Source of the DNA: Tannerella sp. | GTDB lineage: Bacteria > Bacteroidota > Bacteroidia > Bacteroidales > Tannerellaceae | Direction of reading: 5' to 3' | Assembly: GCA_031262895.1 (NCBI GenBank) | Contig: JAISGW010000131.1 | Coordinates: forward strand, 1 to 14,540 | DNA: 14,540 nt | Shown: piece by piece, positions 1-9,043 of the stretch | How the letters are laid out: every line of letters begins with the position of its first letter | How positions within the stretch are numbered: position 1 is the stretch's first letter | Translations under genes and position numbers: made by a program | Notes under the pieces: model-generated | The model's input: the letters and a program-made list of their open reading frames with translations, nothing else | The model's database searches: none | Told to the model about the DNA's origin: nothing

Positions 1-716
1 TTGAACATCTTGATAGGCTCCGGCTTCTGACTGATGCCTATGCACCGGAAGACGTACTGGTTTTGCGTGTCATGGATGGCCAGTATCAGTCCGGGCAGGC
101 CGCCGAACATCCAGGGGCCGTCCTTCAACGGTATGGCCGTCGTGAACCAGGCCACATAATCCCGCCCCCGATAGCTGCAGGTCGCCTCCGTGCAGTCGTA
201 GCCCAGTATCTTCTTCGTGGCTGCGCCGATTTTCCAGTCTTGCTGCGGCACAGGCTCGGCGTAACGGAAGGCAGGTAAAGCCCCACCTATGATGGGTAAG
301 TAAGTTGTCGTCATCCGCCCGCTTGGGTATCCCTTGAATACTTCTACCGGCGGAACGGGAGCTTTTAAGGAAGAGAGCACGCCGGCTCCCGCTTTGAGTT
401 GCGCAGCATCCAAGGAATCGTTTGCATAAACAGTCTCGCTGTAGGTCTTAGAGATGTGTTTGCCGATTTGCAGGACGCAAACATCGGGAACAGGCGTCTT
501 CATCACCTTGAGGCTCGGGTCTTCCACGCACTTGAGCGAATAGGAAACCTCGTATTCGGCCGTATCCAGCACTTCATACTTGCTGATGTCCGTATTAAAC
601 ATGGAAGGCATTACGGGAATCATTTGTTGCGAAAAGGCCGCCGCCGGCAAGACGCAGAGGACGGCCGCGCATGCAATGCTTTTCATTTCACAGAGGCAAG
701 GAATCAATTGTTTCAT
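1..716 (-). CDS. GLPGLI family secreted protein (3' end outside window)
   Basis: I translated this frame directly from the minus strand. 238 codons are open and the gene runs off the left edge. Residues 206-211 are the family signature GLPGLI, inside the conserved context AWFTTAIPLKDGPWMFGGL, preceded by W161 and the LGYDC stretch (171-175). The N-terminus is a signal peptide: a hydrophobic run at about residues 14-28, then AFSQQ. The ATG at 716 is preferred because an A-rich leader and a good Bacteroidetes promoter precede it. An internal ATG at 686 (residue 11) would give a more conventional signal peptide and cannot be excluded. GLPGLI proteins are a Bacteroidetes family of exported proteins of unknown function, often present in several copies. 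No neighbour here suggests a specific role. Family assignment is firm; function is unknown. Confidence 0.9.
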   Translation of the reverse strand, partial: MKQLIPCLCEMKSIACAAVLCVLPAAAFSQQMIPVMPSMFNTDISKYEVLDTAEYEVSYSLKCVEDPSLKVMKTPVPDVCVLQIGKHISKTYSETVYANDSLDAAQLKAGAGVLSSLKAPVPPVEVFKGYPSGRMTTTYLPIIGGALPAFRYAEPVPQQDWKIGAATKKILGYDCTEATCSYRGRDYVAWFTTAIPLKDGPWMFGGLPGLILAIHDTQNQYVFRCIGISQKPEPIKMF

Positions 717-794
717 TTCTTTTTCTTTAATAGTCAGTAATATGTACGGTGTCTTTCGGAAGGGAAGGTCGCCATCTTTGTTCTTTTACGCCTT

Positions 795-826
795 CAAAAT
801 TATTTTTCATTTTTTATGCAGACAAA
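795..826 (-). promoter_or_regulatory. Bacteroidetes-type promoter for the GLPGLI gene
   Basis: On the minus strand, TTTG (823-826) is followed after 20 bp by TAATTTTG (795-802). Both match the Bacteroidetes primary-sigma consensus (TTTG at -33, TAnnTTTG at -7). Transcription would start near 788, giving a leader of about 70 nt before the ATG at 716. Confidence 0.65.
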
Positions 827-841
827 TAATTTAACACATAT

Positions 842-861
842 TTTTCCGCTCACGCGGAAAA
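842..861. other. Short perfect hairpin upstream of the GLPGLI promoter
   Basis: TTTTCCGC (842-849) and GCGGAAAA (854-861) form an 8-bp stem around a TCAC loop. It lies 15 bp upstream of the GLPGLI -33 box. It has short T/A tracts on both sides, so it could be a weak bidirectional terminator shielding the promoter from read-through. There is no evidence for a regulator-binding role. Confidence 0.35.
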
Positions 862-889
862 TAGAAATTAGGGATTAGGGAGCAGGGGA

Positions 890-1136
890 TAGGATTTAGT
901 TCATTGGGCGCAAGCAAGTACATAGTTTTTTTCTGTTTCGTCACCAGCCGTAAACAGGTGTTTCACAGCGTGATGACGGTGACAATGGCTTTCGTCACCG
1001 ACCTGTTCCGGGCAGCCTTGGCTGCCGTCCTTCCCAGTCGCAAAAAAGCTGGGAGTTTGCGCGAAAACATGGAACTTTTAGCGACCAAAAGTTCCATGTT
1101 TTTTCAAAAAAGCTGGACTTATTTTTTAGGATTTAG
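890..1136. repeat. Palindrome-rich intergenic element bounded by 10-bp direct repeats
   Basis: TAGGATTTAG occurs at 890-899 and again at 1127-1136. The segment between them holds a series of inverted repeats: CGGTGAC/GTCACCG (977-983/994-1000), nested inside AACAGGT/ACCTGTT (953-959/1001-1007); GGCAGCC/GGCTGCC (1011-1017/1020-1026); TCCCAG/CTGGGA (1032-1037/1049-1054); and a 16-bp palindrome at 1064-1102. CAAAAAAGCTGG is also present twice (1041-1052 and 1105-1116). This density looks like a non-coding, REP- or MITE-like interspersed element. The flanking repeats may be a target-site duplication, but no clear terminal inverted repeats are seen. A 79-codon frame through it (904-1143, +) is most likely spurious. 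Confidence 0.5.
1064..1102. repeat. 16-bp perfect inverted repeat with 7-nt loop
   Basis: AAAACATGGAACTTTT (1064-1079) pairs perfectly with 1087-1102 across the loop AGCGACC. It is the longest perfect stem in the intergenic region and could form a stable RNA hairpin on either strand. It may act as a transcription terminator or mRNA 3'-end structure, or as the folded core of the surrounding interspersed repeat. Confidence 0.7.
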
Positions 1137-1197
1137 CAGTTAGGAGGAAAGGAAGCAGCAGCATGCTGAATACTATCCCGCTAAATATTGCCGCCAA

Positions 1198-1281
1198 GGC
1201 GTTAAATCACGGGCGAAAGACGTTGAATTTTCGTCGCGAGACGTTGAATTTTCGCCACGGGACGTTGTCTTGCCGCCGGCC
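1198..1281. repeat. 21-bp tandem repeat, about four units, non-coding
   Basis: Units begin at 1198, 1219, 1240 and 1261. The two central units share GACGTTGAATTTTCG and differ only in their last few bases. The outer two are diverged (GGCGTTAAATCACGG and GACGTTGTCTTGCCG). The unit length is a multiple of three, but no credible reading frame covers it, so it is intergenic. Nothing ties it to a specific protein-binding role. Confidence 0.65.
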
Positions 1282-1399
1282 CTTTCAATCATCGGTAGCT
1301 GCTCGTACCGGATATCTGGAACAAATGCGGTGACGAAAGCCTCTGTCATACCTAAACAATTGAATATGAATACGTATGACGAAGTGATACAATTTAACT

Positions 1400-1446
1400 A
1401 AAAGCTTTTCCGAGCGCTCGGAAGTCGTTTCGACAAGCTCAACGAC
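1400..1446 (-). terminator. Hairpin cluster at the 3' end of the ATPase/nuclease gene
   Basis: Read on the minus strand, the gene's last codons (GGT CGT TGA) run straight into an inverted repeat, GTCGTT with AACGAC (1424-1429/1441-1446). This is followed at once by a perfect 16-bp palindrome TTCCGAGCGCTCGGAA (1408-1423) and then AAAAGCTTTT (1400-1409). The arrangement suits a transcription terminator or a REP-type element. The classical long U-tract is missing, so termination is an inference. The stop codon of the gene lies inside the first repeat. Confidence 0.45.
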
Positions 1447-3025
1447 CTGTTTTTTCCACCTTCCACTTTCCCAAGGTTCGGGTGGCGCTGCTAAAACAAG
1501 CGCCAATCTTGACCACCGGCCGGCCATCGGACTGGTAGGGGATGGCGTATTGCTTGCTGTCGATTTGCGCGAGGGCTTCTTCCGGTGTGCCATCAAGCTT
1601 AAACTCGAAGACATAAATGGCCGCCTCCGTCTTCATCACCAAGTCGGCCCTACCGATGGCGCTCTTGACCTCCGTTTCCACATAAACGCCCATCAAGCGG
1701 CAAAGGAGGTAGAATATCGTCTGGTAATCCCGTTCCGTCTTGTTGCTTAAATCGTTGGGGATAGCAGCGAAAAATGCCTGCATACGCAGCAGGCATTCCT
1801 CCATGTCGCCTGCTTGCAAGGCCTTGATGAAAAAGAAAATGAAACTGTTCCCTTCACGCATGGGACGACTCATATAGGAAGGGAGCAGGGACTCCATAAA
1901 GCCCATCCGCACTTCCTCGTTAGGATAGCCCAAGGTGTAAACATCCATCTGCTTGTTATAGCCTTTGATGGTCAGATAGCCGCCTTGGTAAAGCACGGGA
2001 ATGGCATCGTCTATTGCATCCGTGGCACGGTCGAAGTCGCCCGCCTTGGCCAGCGTGCCTTCCAGCTCCTTGAGGTCGAATTTCTGCTCCCGCAGCAGTT
2101 CGACGAGGAAGGTGGGCGTACCGGTGGAATACCAATAGTTCTCGTATTGATAGGAAGACAACACATTAATCAGGCTGAAGGGATTGTAGACGTCTTCGCT
2201 GAGGGGCGCGAAATGATAGCCGTCATATTTTCTTTTGAGATGCTTGCAAGCCTCCTCGTAAGTTTCGCCGTTAGCCTCGGCCAAAGCCCGGATGTCGGGC
2301 TGGAGCTGGGAGAGCATTTCTTTTTCGGTAATACCGCAAAGGCTGCCGTAGGTATTGAGCATACTGATGTTTTGCAGGTTGTTCAGTTCGCTGAAGATGC
2401 TCAACTGGCTAAACTTGGTGATGCCCGTCAGGAAAAGGAAGCGAAGGTATTTGCCGCAATCCTTGAGCGGACTGAAAAAGCCGCGCATCAGGTCGCGCAA
2501 TTTCGTTTGTAATTCAGGCTTTGCCGAAGCATCCAGTAAGGGCGAATCGTATTCGTCTATGAGGACGACCACAGGCTTTCCTGTCTGTTCATAAGCCCGT
2601 TGGATGACCTGCAAGAAACGCCCGCCATAATCCTCCTCTTTCAGGCTCGTATGACAAGCGTAAATGCCTTCCCATTCCCGCAACTGTTGGTCAAAAAGCC
2701 AATGCAAGTCTCTTAATTCATTGTAACGCCGCAATGCAAAAGACATGAGCAGCACAGGGTATGAGGTCCACGTCGTTTCCAATTTTTCCATAGCCAAACC
2801 CTCAAAGAGTTCCTTCTTCCCTTCGAAATAAGCCTGCAAGGTGGAGACCAGCAAGCTCTTTCCGAAACGTCGCGGACGACTAAGAAAATAGCTGTTGTTG
2901 GTATTGGCCATTTGGTAAATCAAAGCTGTCTTATCCACATAAACATTGTCCTGCTTTCGCATTTTCTCGAAATTCTGTACGCCGATGGGGAATATCCGCC
3001 GCTTTGCTGTCGCTGACATTTTCAT
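1439..3025 (-). CDS. AAA-ATPase / PD-(D/E)XK nuclease family protein
   Basis: The protein has 528 residues. An N-terminal AAA-ATPase-like domain has the family P-loop variant RPRRFGKS (50-57), Walker B with VVLIDEYDSPL (about 153-163) and the sensor stretch TGITKFS (200-206). The C-terminus carries a PD-(D/E)XK nuclease core: D461 in GRADLV, then E474-x-K476 in VFEFKLD. This order is diagnostic of the AAA-ATPase_like/DUF1703 family, abundant in gut Bacteroidetes and Clostridia. Its function is not established; a mobile-element or defence role is often suspected. The ATG at 3025 follows AGAAAGGAAA, a plausible ribosome-binding site. The start is divergent from the metal-efflux operon. All motifs are intact. 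The last codons (TGR and stop) fall in a repeat, so the natural C-terminus may have been slightly altered. Confidence 0.92.
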   Translation of the reverse strand: MKMSATAKRRIFPIGVQNFEKMRKQDNVYVDKTALIYQMANTNNSYFLSRPRRFGKSLLVSTLQAYFEGKKELFEGLAMEKLETTWTSYPVLLMSFALRRYNELRDLHWLFDQQLREWEGIYACHTSLKEEDYGGRFLQVIQRAYEQTGKPVVVLIDEYDSPLLDASAKPELQTKLRDLMRGFFSPLKDCGKYLRFLFLTGITKFSQLSIFSELNNLQNISMLNTYGSLCGITEKEMLSQLQPDIRALAEANGETYEEACKHLKRKYDGYHFAPLSEDVYNPFSLINVLSSYQYENYWYSTGTPTFLVELLREQKFDLKELEGTLAKAGDFDRATDAIDDAIPVLYQGGYLTIKGYNKQMDVYTLGYPNEEVRMGFMESLLPSYMSRPMREGNSFIFFFIKALQAGDMEECLLRMQAFFAAIPNDLSNKTERDYQTIFYLLCRLMGVYVETEVKSAIGRADLVMKTEAAIYVFEFKLDGTPEEALAQIDSKQYAIPYQSDGRPVVKIGACFSSATRTLGKWKVEKTGR

Positions 3026-3045
3026 TTTCCTTTCTACTTAGGATG

Positions 3046-3053
3046 CAAAGATA
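3046..3053 (-). promoter_or_regulatory. Candidate -7 element for the ATPase/nuclease gene
   Basis: TATCTTTG on the minus strand matches TAnnTTTG and would give a short leader (about 14 nt) to the ATG at 3025. No TTTG lies at the usual 19-21 bp upstream, so only the -7 half is supported. Confidence 0.35.
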
Positions 3054-3111
3054 CGGACTCTTCCTTTTCATAATGCCTGCGCAAACACAGGGAAGGATAA
3101 AAAGGAAGTTC

Positions 3112-3136
3112 ATTTGAACGATTATTCAAATGTTCA
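3112..3136 (+). promoter_or_regulatory. Predicted ArsR/SmtB operator
   Basis: ATTTGAA (3112-3118) and TTCAAAT (3125-3131) form a perfect 7-bp dyad with 6 bp between. A wider dyad, TGAAC (3115-3119) with GTTCA (3132-3136), overlaps it. TGAA/TTCA half-sites are typical of SmtB/CadC/CzrA operators. The site covers the -33 box of the arsR promoter, so the repressor bound here would block transcription of its own operon until metal releases it. Confidence 0.65.
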
Positions 3137-3144
3137 TATATTTG
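3113..3144 (+). promoter_or_regulatory. Bacteroidetes-type promoter of the metal-efflux operon
   Basis: TTTG (3113-3116), 20 bp, then TATATTTG (3137-3144) is a full match to the Bacteroidetes consensus. The start would be near 3151, about 17 nt before the ATG at 3168. Confidence 0.7.
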
Positions 3145-3167
3145 CGGCCGATTTCAAATAGGAATAT

Positions 3168-3519
3168 ATGAAAGAGACTTACAATCAAGCGCCACAGTGC
3201 GAAGTAGAGTTCATCCACAAAGACGTGGTGGAACGCGTGGGCAAACGCCTGCCCCAAGACGCCGACTTCCTGCTGTTATCCAACCTCTATAAGATGTTCG
3301 CCGACCCGACACGGGTACGCATCCTCTGGGCTTTGGCCTGCGAGACCCTCTGCGTCTGCGACCTGGCCGCCTTGCTCAAGATGACGACCTCGGCCATCTC
3401 GCACCAGTTGAAATTGCTGCGTATGGCCAATTTGGTTTCCTTTGAAAAGCAGGGGAAGGTGGTCTACTATTCCCTGGCAGACGAGCACGTGAAAGAAATA
3501 TTTGAAAAAGGGATAGAAC

Positions 3520-3533
<14 letters not shown>
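3168..3533 (+). CDS. ArsR/SmtB-family metal-sensing repressor
   Basis: This 121-residue winged-helix repressor is predicted to shut off the efflux operon until Zn, Cd or Pb binds. The recognition helix region is TTSAISHQLKLL (73-84), followed by the wing GKVVYYSL (96-103). Both classical metal sites appear present. The alpha3N-type thiolate site has Cys11 plus Cys62 and Cys64 in LCVCDL, with Cys58 nearby. The alpha5 site has D105-x-H107 and H118-x2-E121, matching the D-x-H-x10-H-x2-E spacing of SmtB. That combination resembles CadC. The stop codon overlaps the downstream ATPase start by 14 bp, so the two genes are almost certainly co-transcribed. An operator dyad overlaps the promoter. Family is certain; the physiological metal is inferred. 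Confidence 0.95.
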
Positions 3534-5373
<1,840 letters not shown>

Positions 5374-5385
5374 TCGAGGATTGAC

Positions 5386-6333
5386 TTACTTGGCTGCAGG
5401 CTTCCGCAAGGCCTGTAGTTCTTTCCGCAGGGCTTCTATGGTCTTGTCCTTTTCTTCGATTACAATGTTTTTCCGTTCGTTAGCCTTCTCCTGTTCGGCA
5501 AGCGCCTTGCTTTTCTCAGCGAGAGCTTCGTCCTTTTCAGCCAAGGCTCTCTTCTGCTTGCCGATGAGTTCCACGGAATCACGCAGGTCGTTAAGGTAGA
5601 AGTCCTCATCGGTCATTATCTTTCGCACCTGATTCGTTTCGCCCGCCTTGCGCAGGCAGCGCAGCAGGTAAGCGTAACCCTCCGGCATTCCCGGCGTGTC
5701 GTCCTCTTCCACGTCGAGAAAATGCTTGTCGCCTACAAACTTCTGGCTTTGGTCGAAGATGGAGAGTAGCTTCTCCAAATCGTTCCGCCTACGCTCCTTT
5801 AACTGGTTGATTTGGATAATCCAGGAGCGGTGGTGCAGGCTTTCGGCAAACTCGTTCCGAAACGATTCGCCCGTAGTCACGTCGGTAGCTTTGCCGTCGT
5901 AACGGATGACCGGACAACCCTTCGCTCCCACGTCGTAACCGAGAATGAAGATAAAATACAGGTCGCGCCCTTGCTTCTCTCCTTTCTCGTCCGTATACGT
6001 GTTGCCGTCTTCCTGGTATTGCATGCCGATGTAGTTGCGGAAGCGAAGAATGTCGGAGGGTAGCTTGGCCTTTTGCAATTCTATCTCCACCGATTTGAGG
6101 CGGCCGTCGGCGGTCTTTATCTGGGCGGAGAAGTCGTAACGGGCAACCGTCATGGCAATGGCTCCGGCCAGCTCCTTGCCGGGGATGTTGCGGGGTATGG
6201 GGCGCTCTTGGGCGGAGAAGTCAAGCGTCTCTATCTTCTCGCCTATGATGGCGGAGATAAGTACTTTGGCTGCACGTTTGTCAGCCATCAGGTAGCGAAA
6301 TGCCACGTCGTAAATGGGGTTGGCTATGTGCAT
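5386..6333 (-). CDS. Rpn-family / PD-(D/E)XK nuclease-like protein with coiled-coil tail
   Basis: The protein has 315 residues. The N-terminus (NPIYDVAFRYLM, 5-16) and the nuclease core (D67, then E85-x-Q87 in IELQKAK) match the Rpn recombination-promoting nuclease / 'PD-(D/E)XK transposase' group common in Bacteroidetes. Despite the transposase label these have not been shown to transpose; some members are DNA endonucleases linked to RecA-independent recombination. The last third is a charged coiled coil (about 257-311) with three near-identical heptads, ALAEKDE, ALAEKSK and ALAEQEK. The start at 6333 follows an A-rich leader and its own promoter. The gene is convergent with the metal ATPase. 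Activity is inferred; an ExQ core is typical of the family. Confidence 0.85.
   Translation of the reverse strand: MHIANPIYDVAFRYLMADKRAAKVLISAIIGEKIETLDFSAQERPIPRNIPGKELAGAIAMTVARYDFSAQIKTADGRLKSVEIELQKAKLPSDILRFRNYIGMQYQEDGNTYTDEKGEKQGRDLYFIFILGYDVGAKGCPVIRYDGKATDVTTGESFRNEFAESLHHRSWIIQINQLKERRRNDLEKLLSIFDQSQKFVGDKHFLDVEEDDTPGMPEGYAYLLRCLRKAGETNQVRKIMTDEDFYLNDLRDSVELIGKQKRALAEKDEALAEKSKALAEQEKANERKNIVIEEKDKTIEALRKELQALRKPAAK
5485..5547 (-). repeat. Heptad-coding tandem repeat inside the Rpn-family gene
   Basis: Three 21-bp units encode ALAEKDE, ALAEKSK and ALAEQEK (residues 263-283), part of the coiled-coil tail. In-frame 21-bp duplication can lengthen or shorten this tail by one heptad without breaking the frame, so copy number may vary between strains. 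Confidence 0.65.
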
Positions 6334-6360
6334 CGTTTTCTTGTTTTATATATTTTGCCG

Positions 6361-6391
6361 CAAAAATAAGGAAATGCCTTCCTCTTACAAA
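6361..6391 (-). promoter_or_regulatory. Bacteroidetes-type promoter for the Rpn-family gene
   Basis: On the minus strand, TTTG (6388-6391), 19 bp, then TATTTTTG (6361-6368) matches the consensus and would start transcription near 6354. The -33 box overlaps the last codons of the histidine kinase gene, so this gene need not depend on the upstream operon. Confidence 0.6.
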
Positions 6392-7692
6392 AAGCGGATA
6401 CGGAAACGGGTGAGGCCGTCATCGCCCGTAGCCAGTGAAAAGCCGCAATGGTGTTTGAGCAGCACCTCACGAATAAAAATGAGTCCCACGCCTTGTCCCT
6501 CCGGTTTGGTGGAGAAGAAGGGCGTGAAGAGTTTGGCCTGTATGTCGGGTGGGATGCCGGCACCGTTGTCGGCCACTTCCAAGGCAGCCGGGGCGCCTGA
6601 AGTGGCTACATACACGTCGCCTCCTTCCTGCCCGATGGCTTCGACTGCATTCTTAAAGATATTGATTAAGGCATGGTCGAAAAGCTCGCTGTCAATGCCT
6701 GCATAGACGGGCGTCCCGTTCAAATCCTTATGCAGGCGGATGCCTTTTTTGCGAAAGGCCGACTCCATGAAGCGCAGACAGTCGTCCACACGGAGGTTCA
6801 GGTCTTGCCGTTCCGGGCGGGCCTCGGGGATGCGCACCACGTCGGCGAAGTTCTTGATGAAACGGTTCATGCGGTAGCAACGTTCGATGAGTACGCGGAA
6901 GACATCCGAGAGTTCCTCGTCGGCCGACAAGTCGGCGGGAAAAGCCTGCTCCACCGTTTCCAAAGTCGAAGTAATACCGGCCGTCGTGTTGTTCACCTCG
7001 TGGGCTATCATGCGGATGACTTTCTCGTAGGCCTTGCGTTCGGCCTGCATCACCTCTTCGGTGAGCAATTCTATCAGATAAAAGGAACGTGGCATGCCCT
7101 GGTTGACGAAGGTGGCATGCGTACATTTATAGACATTCGCGTCGCTGAGGCGGAAGACCTGCGAGCTGTAGGGCGGCAGGGCGAGGAGGTCGGCGGCCAG
7201 CGGCGAGGCGAGTTCACCGAGCCGTCGGCCGTTGAGGGCCGTTTCCGAGGCGGCACCCAGCATCTGCAGGCCGGCCCGGTTGACGGAAGAGATACGTTCG
7301 TCGAGGTCAAGCATCAGCACGCCCAAGGGGGAGGCGTTCACCAACAGGTCAAGTATCTGGTTCTGTTCGCGCACGTGCAGGCGCTCCTCCTTGAGCTGTT
7401 CCATCATCTTATTGAAAACCTCAACGATGCGGTCGGCATCGGCCTGGCCTACGCGGCCGAGGCGCGAGGCAAAATCCTGCTCCTTCAGCAAATCCATGCC
7501 GTCGGCAATGACCTGCATGGGCTTGACTAACTTACGGTAGAACAGCCAGATGAACAGGGCGGCCAGCAAAAGCAAGGCCTCCACGCCGTATAGCACATAA
7601 GCGGGAAACTGCCGGAAGGCGAACCAGGCCACCAAGCCGAAGACGAAAACCAAGAAGAAGCCCCAGCACAGGAATAAGACTTTTATCCGCAT
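6385..7692 (-). CDS. Sensor histidine kinase, NtrB/NtrY-like (TM-HAMP-PAS-HATPase)
   Basis: This 435-residue membrane kinase presumably phosphorylates the sigma54 regulator encoded just upstream. Two helices (about 4-26 and 31-52) flank almost no periplasmic loop, so sensing is probably within the membrane or via the PAS domain. A HAMP-like segment (about 52-105) and a PAS domain (about 110-210) follow. The H-box is RMIAHEVNN with H231, the N-box INIFKNAVEAI with N348, G1 is DNGAGI (375-380) and G2 is EGQGVGLIF (398-406). The start at 7692 lies 10 nt after the regulator's stop codon, so the two are co-transcribed with the regulator first. No clear terminator follows. The signal is unknown; the neighbouring tolC suggests envelope or drug stress. 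Confidence 0.93.
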   Translation of the reverse strand: MRIKVLFLCWGFFLVFVFGLVAWFAFRQFPAYVLYGVEALLLLAALFIWLFYRKLVKPMQVIADGMDLLKEQDFASRLGRVGQADADRIVEVFNKMMEQLKEERLHVREQNQILDLLVNASPLGVLMLDLDERISSVNRAGLQMLGAASETALNGRRLGELASPLAADLLALPPYSSQVFRLSDANVYKCTHATFVNQGMPRSFYLIELLTEEVMQAERKAYEKVIRMIAHEVNNTTAGITSTLETVEQAFPADLSADEELSDVFRVLIERCYRMNRFIKNFADVVRIPEARPERQDLNLRVDDCLRFMESAFRKKGIRLHKDLNGTPVYAGIDSELFDHALINIFKNAVEAIGQEGGDVYVATSGAPAALEVADNGAGIPPDIQAKLFTPFFSTKPEGQGVGLIFIREVLLKHHCGFSLATGDDGLTRFRIRFL

Positions 7693-7702
7693 AAGACCAT
7701 GA

Positions 7703-9043
7703 TTATCGCGGCAACTGTATGTCGTATTTCTCGAGGCGGCGGTAAAGGGCGGCGCGACTAATGCCCAAAGCCTTGGCCACCTTGGAAAGATTGCCGCCCT
7801 GCTTGTCTAAGGCAGCCAGTATGCTCCGCTTTTCCATGTCCTCCAAAGTAGCGCCGGCCGTCGGCGAAGACGAGGCGGCAGGCTCCGGCCGTCCGACGGC
7901 CTGTTGGCGGAGGTCGGAAGCCCCGATGAGTCGCTTGCCGGTCAAGAGCAGGCTGCGCTCGACCCAATTCTTCAGCTCGCGGATATTGCCGGGGAAGGGT
8001 TGCCTGACAAGGAACTCGCAGGCGTCGGCCGAGAAATCCGCCTCGGGGAGCTTGTTCTTGCGGGCAAACTCGCGGGCGAAGTGGCGGGCCAGCAAGGGGA
8101 TGTCGTCGCCCCGCTCACGCAGGGGCGGCAGATGGATGGTGACTAAGTTGATGCGCCAGAAGAGGTCTTCGCGGAAAGTATGCCCGGCTACCATGCCTTG
8201 CAAGTCGGCGTTCGTGGCGGAGATGACGCGCACGTCCACCTTGTGCGGGCGGCTGTCGCCCAGCGGCTCGAAGGTCTGGTCCTGCAAGACGCGCAGCAGC
8301 TTCACCTGGCAGGCCAGGTCGAGGTCGCCGATTTCGTCGAGGAAGATGCTGCCCTTGTCGGCCATCTCGAAACGCCCCTTGCGGTCGGCGGTGGCATCGG
8401 TGAAGGCGCCCCTCTTATGGCCGAACATCTCGCTTTCGAAGAGGCTTTGCGTGAGGCCGCCGAGGTTCACCTTCACGAAAGGGGCGGCGGCGCGGGGACT
8501 GTTGGCGTGGATGGCCTCGGCAATCAGTTCCTTTCCCGTACCGCTTTCGCCGGTGATGAGGGCGGAAGCCTGCGTGGGGGCGATATGCTCCACGATGTCG
8601 AGTGCCTTCCGCAGGGCGGGACTGTTGCCGATGATGCGGTCGAAGCGCATCGGGGAAGCGTCGGGGCACAAGGGCTTGCTCAGGTCGAGCGCCGTACGTA
8701 CCGACTTGAGGAGCATCAGGTTGCTCCAAGGCTTGGTGATGAAGTCGAAGGCGCCCGCCCGCATGCCCTCCACGGCCAGGGAGATGCTGCCCCAGGCCGT
8801 GATGAGGATGACCGGCAAGGCCGGAAACAGCACCTTCACCTGCTTGAGCAAGAGCAGACCCTCCTCGCCCGTGGTCGTGAGCGAGAAGTTCATGTCCATC
8901 AGCACCAGTTCTACCGCCTCGCCGCGAAGGATGTCGAGACCCTCTTTCGGGCCGGCAGCAACCTTTGCCTCGTAGCCGGCATGGCGGAGCAGGAAGGCGA
9001 GGGAAGAACGTATGGCCGTATCGTCGTCAATGATTAAAATCAT
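7703..9043 (-). CDS. Sigma54-dependent response regulator (NtrC/AtoC family)
   Basis: The protein has 446 residues in three parts. The receiver domain has acidic residues D6-D8, phospho-acceptor D50 and K104. The AAA+ domain has Walker A GESGTGKE (165-172), the sigma54-contact loop GAFTDA (212-217), Walker B FLDEIGD (234-240) and FREDLFWRI (290-298). A Fis-type helix-turn-helix (about 404-440) ends in ISRAALYRRLEKY. The loop reads GAFTDA instead of canonical GAFTGA, a substitution I believe is common among Bacteroidetes members, so it is probably active. The ATG at 9043 overlaps the restriction-endonuclease stop (ATGA), suggesting translational coupling. The histidine kinase follows 10 nt downstream. 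A -24/-12 promoter with dyad sites upstream of tolC is its likely target, which would make the operon self-activating. Confidence 0.95.
   Translation of the reverse strand: MILIIDDDTAIRSSLAFLLRHAGYEAKVAAGPKEGLDILRGEAVELVLMDMNFSLTTTGEEGLLLLKQVKVLFPALPVILITAWGSISLAVEGMRAGAFDFITKPWSNLMLLKSVRTALDLSKPLCPDASPMRFDRIIGNSPALRKALDIVEHIAPTQASALITGESGTGKELIAEAIHANSPRAAAPFVKVNLGGLTQSLFESEMFGHKRGAFTDATADRKGRFEMADKGSIFLDEIGDLDLACQVKLLRVLQDQTFEPLGDSRPHKVDVRVISATNADLQGMVAGHTFREDLFWRINLVTIHLPPLRERGDDIPLLARHFAREFARKNKLPEADFSADACEFLVRQPFPGNIRELKNWVERSLLLTGKRLIGASDLRQQAVGRPEPAASSSPTAGATLEDMEKRSILAALDKQGGNLSKVAKALGISRAALYRRLEKYDIQLPR

Noticed and set aside
904..1143. 79-codon open frame on the plus strand
   Set aside because: It runs through the palindrome-rich repeat element; the translation follows inverted repeats, has no recognisable domain and no promoter.
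1198..1281. CRISPR-like array
   Set aside because: The 21-bp units are contiguous with no spacers, so this is a tandem repeat; no cas genes are present.
1285..1614. 109-codon open frame on the minus strand
   Set aside because: It overlaps the 3' end of the ATPase/nuclease gene in another frame and continues into repeats; the VVELVETT stretch is just the translated interspersed repeat.
1814..2512. 232-codon open frame antisense to the ATPase/nuclease
   Set aside because: It is antisense to a gene with intact Walker and PD-(D/E)XK motifs; no independent support.
6673..7530. 285-codon open frame antisense to the histidine kinase
   Set aside because: It mirrors the kinase coding sequence; no domain, no start signal.
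7761..8975. 404-codon open frame antisense to the response regulator, and a 285-codon one at 8180-9037
   Set aside because: Both are antisense shadows in GC-rich coding DNA; the opposite strand encodes a full sigma54 regulator with all motifs.
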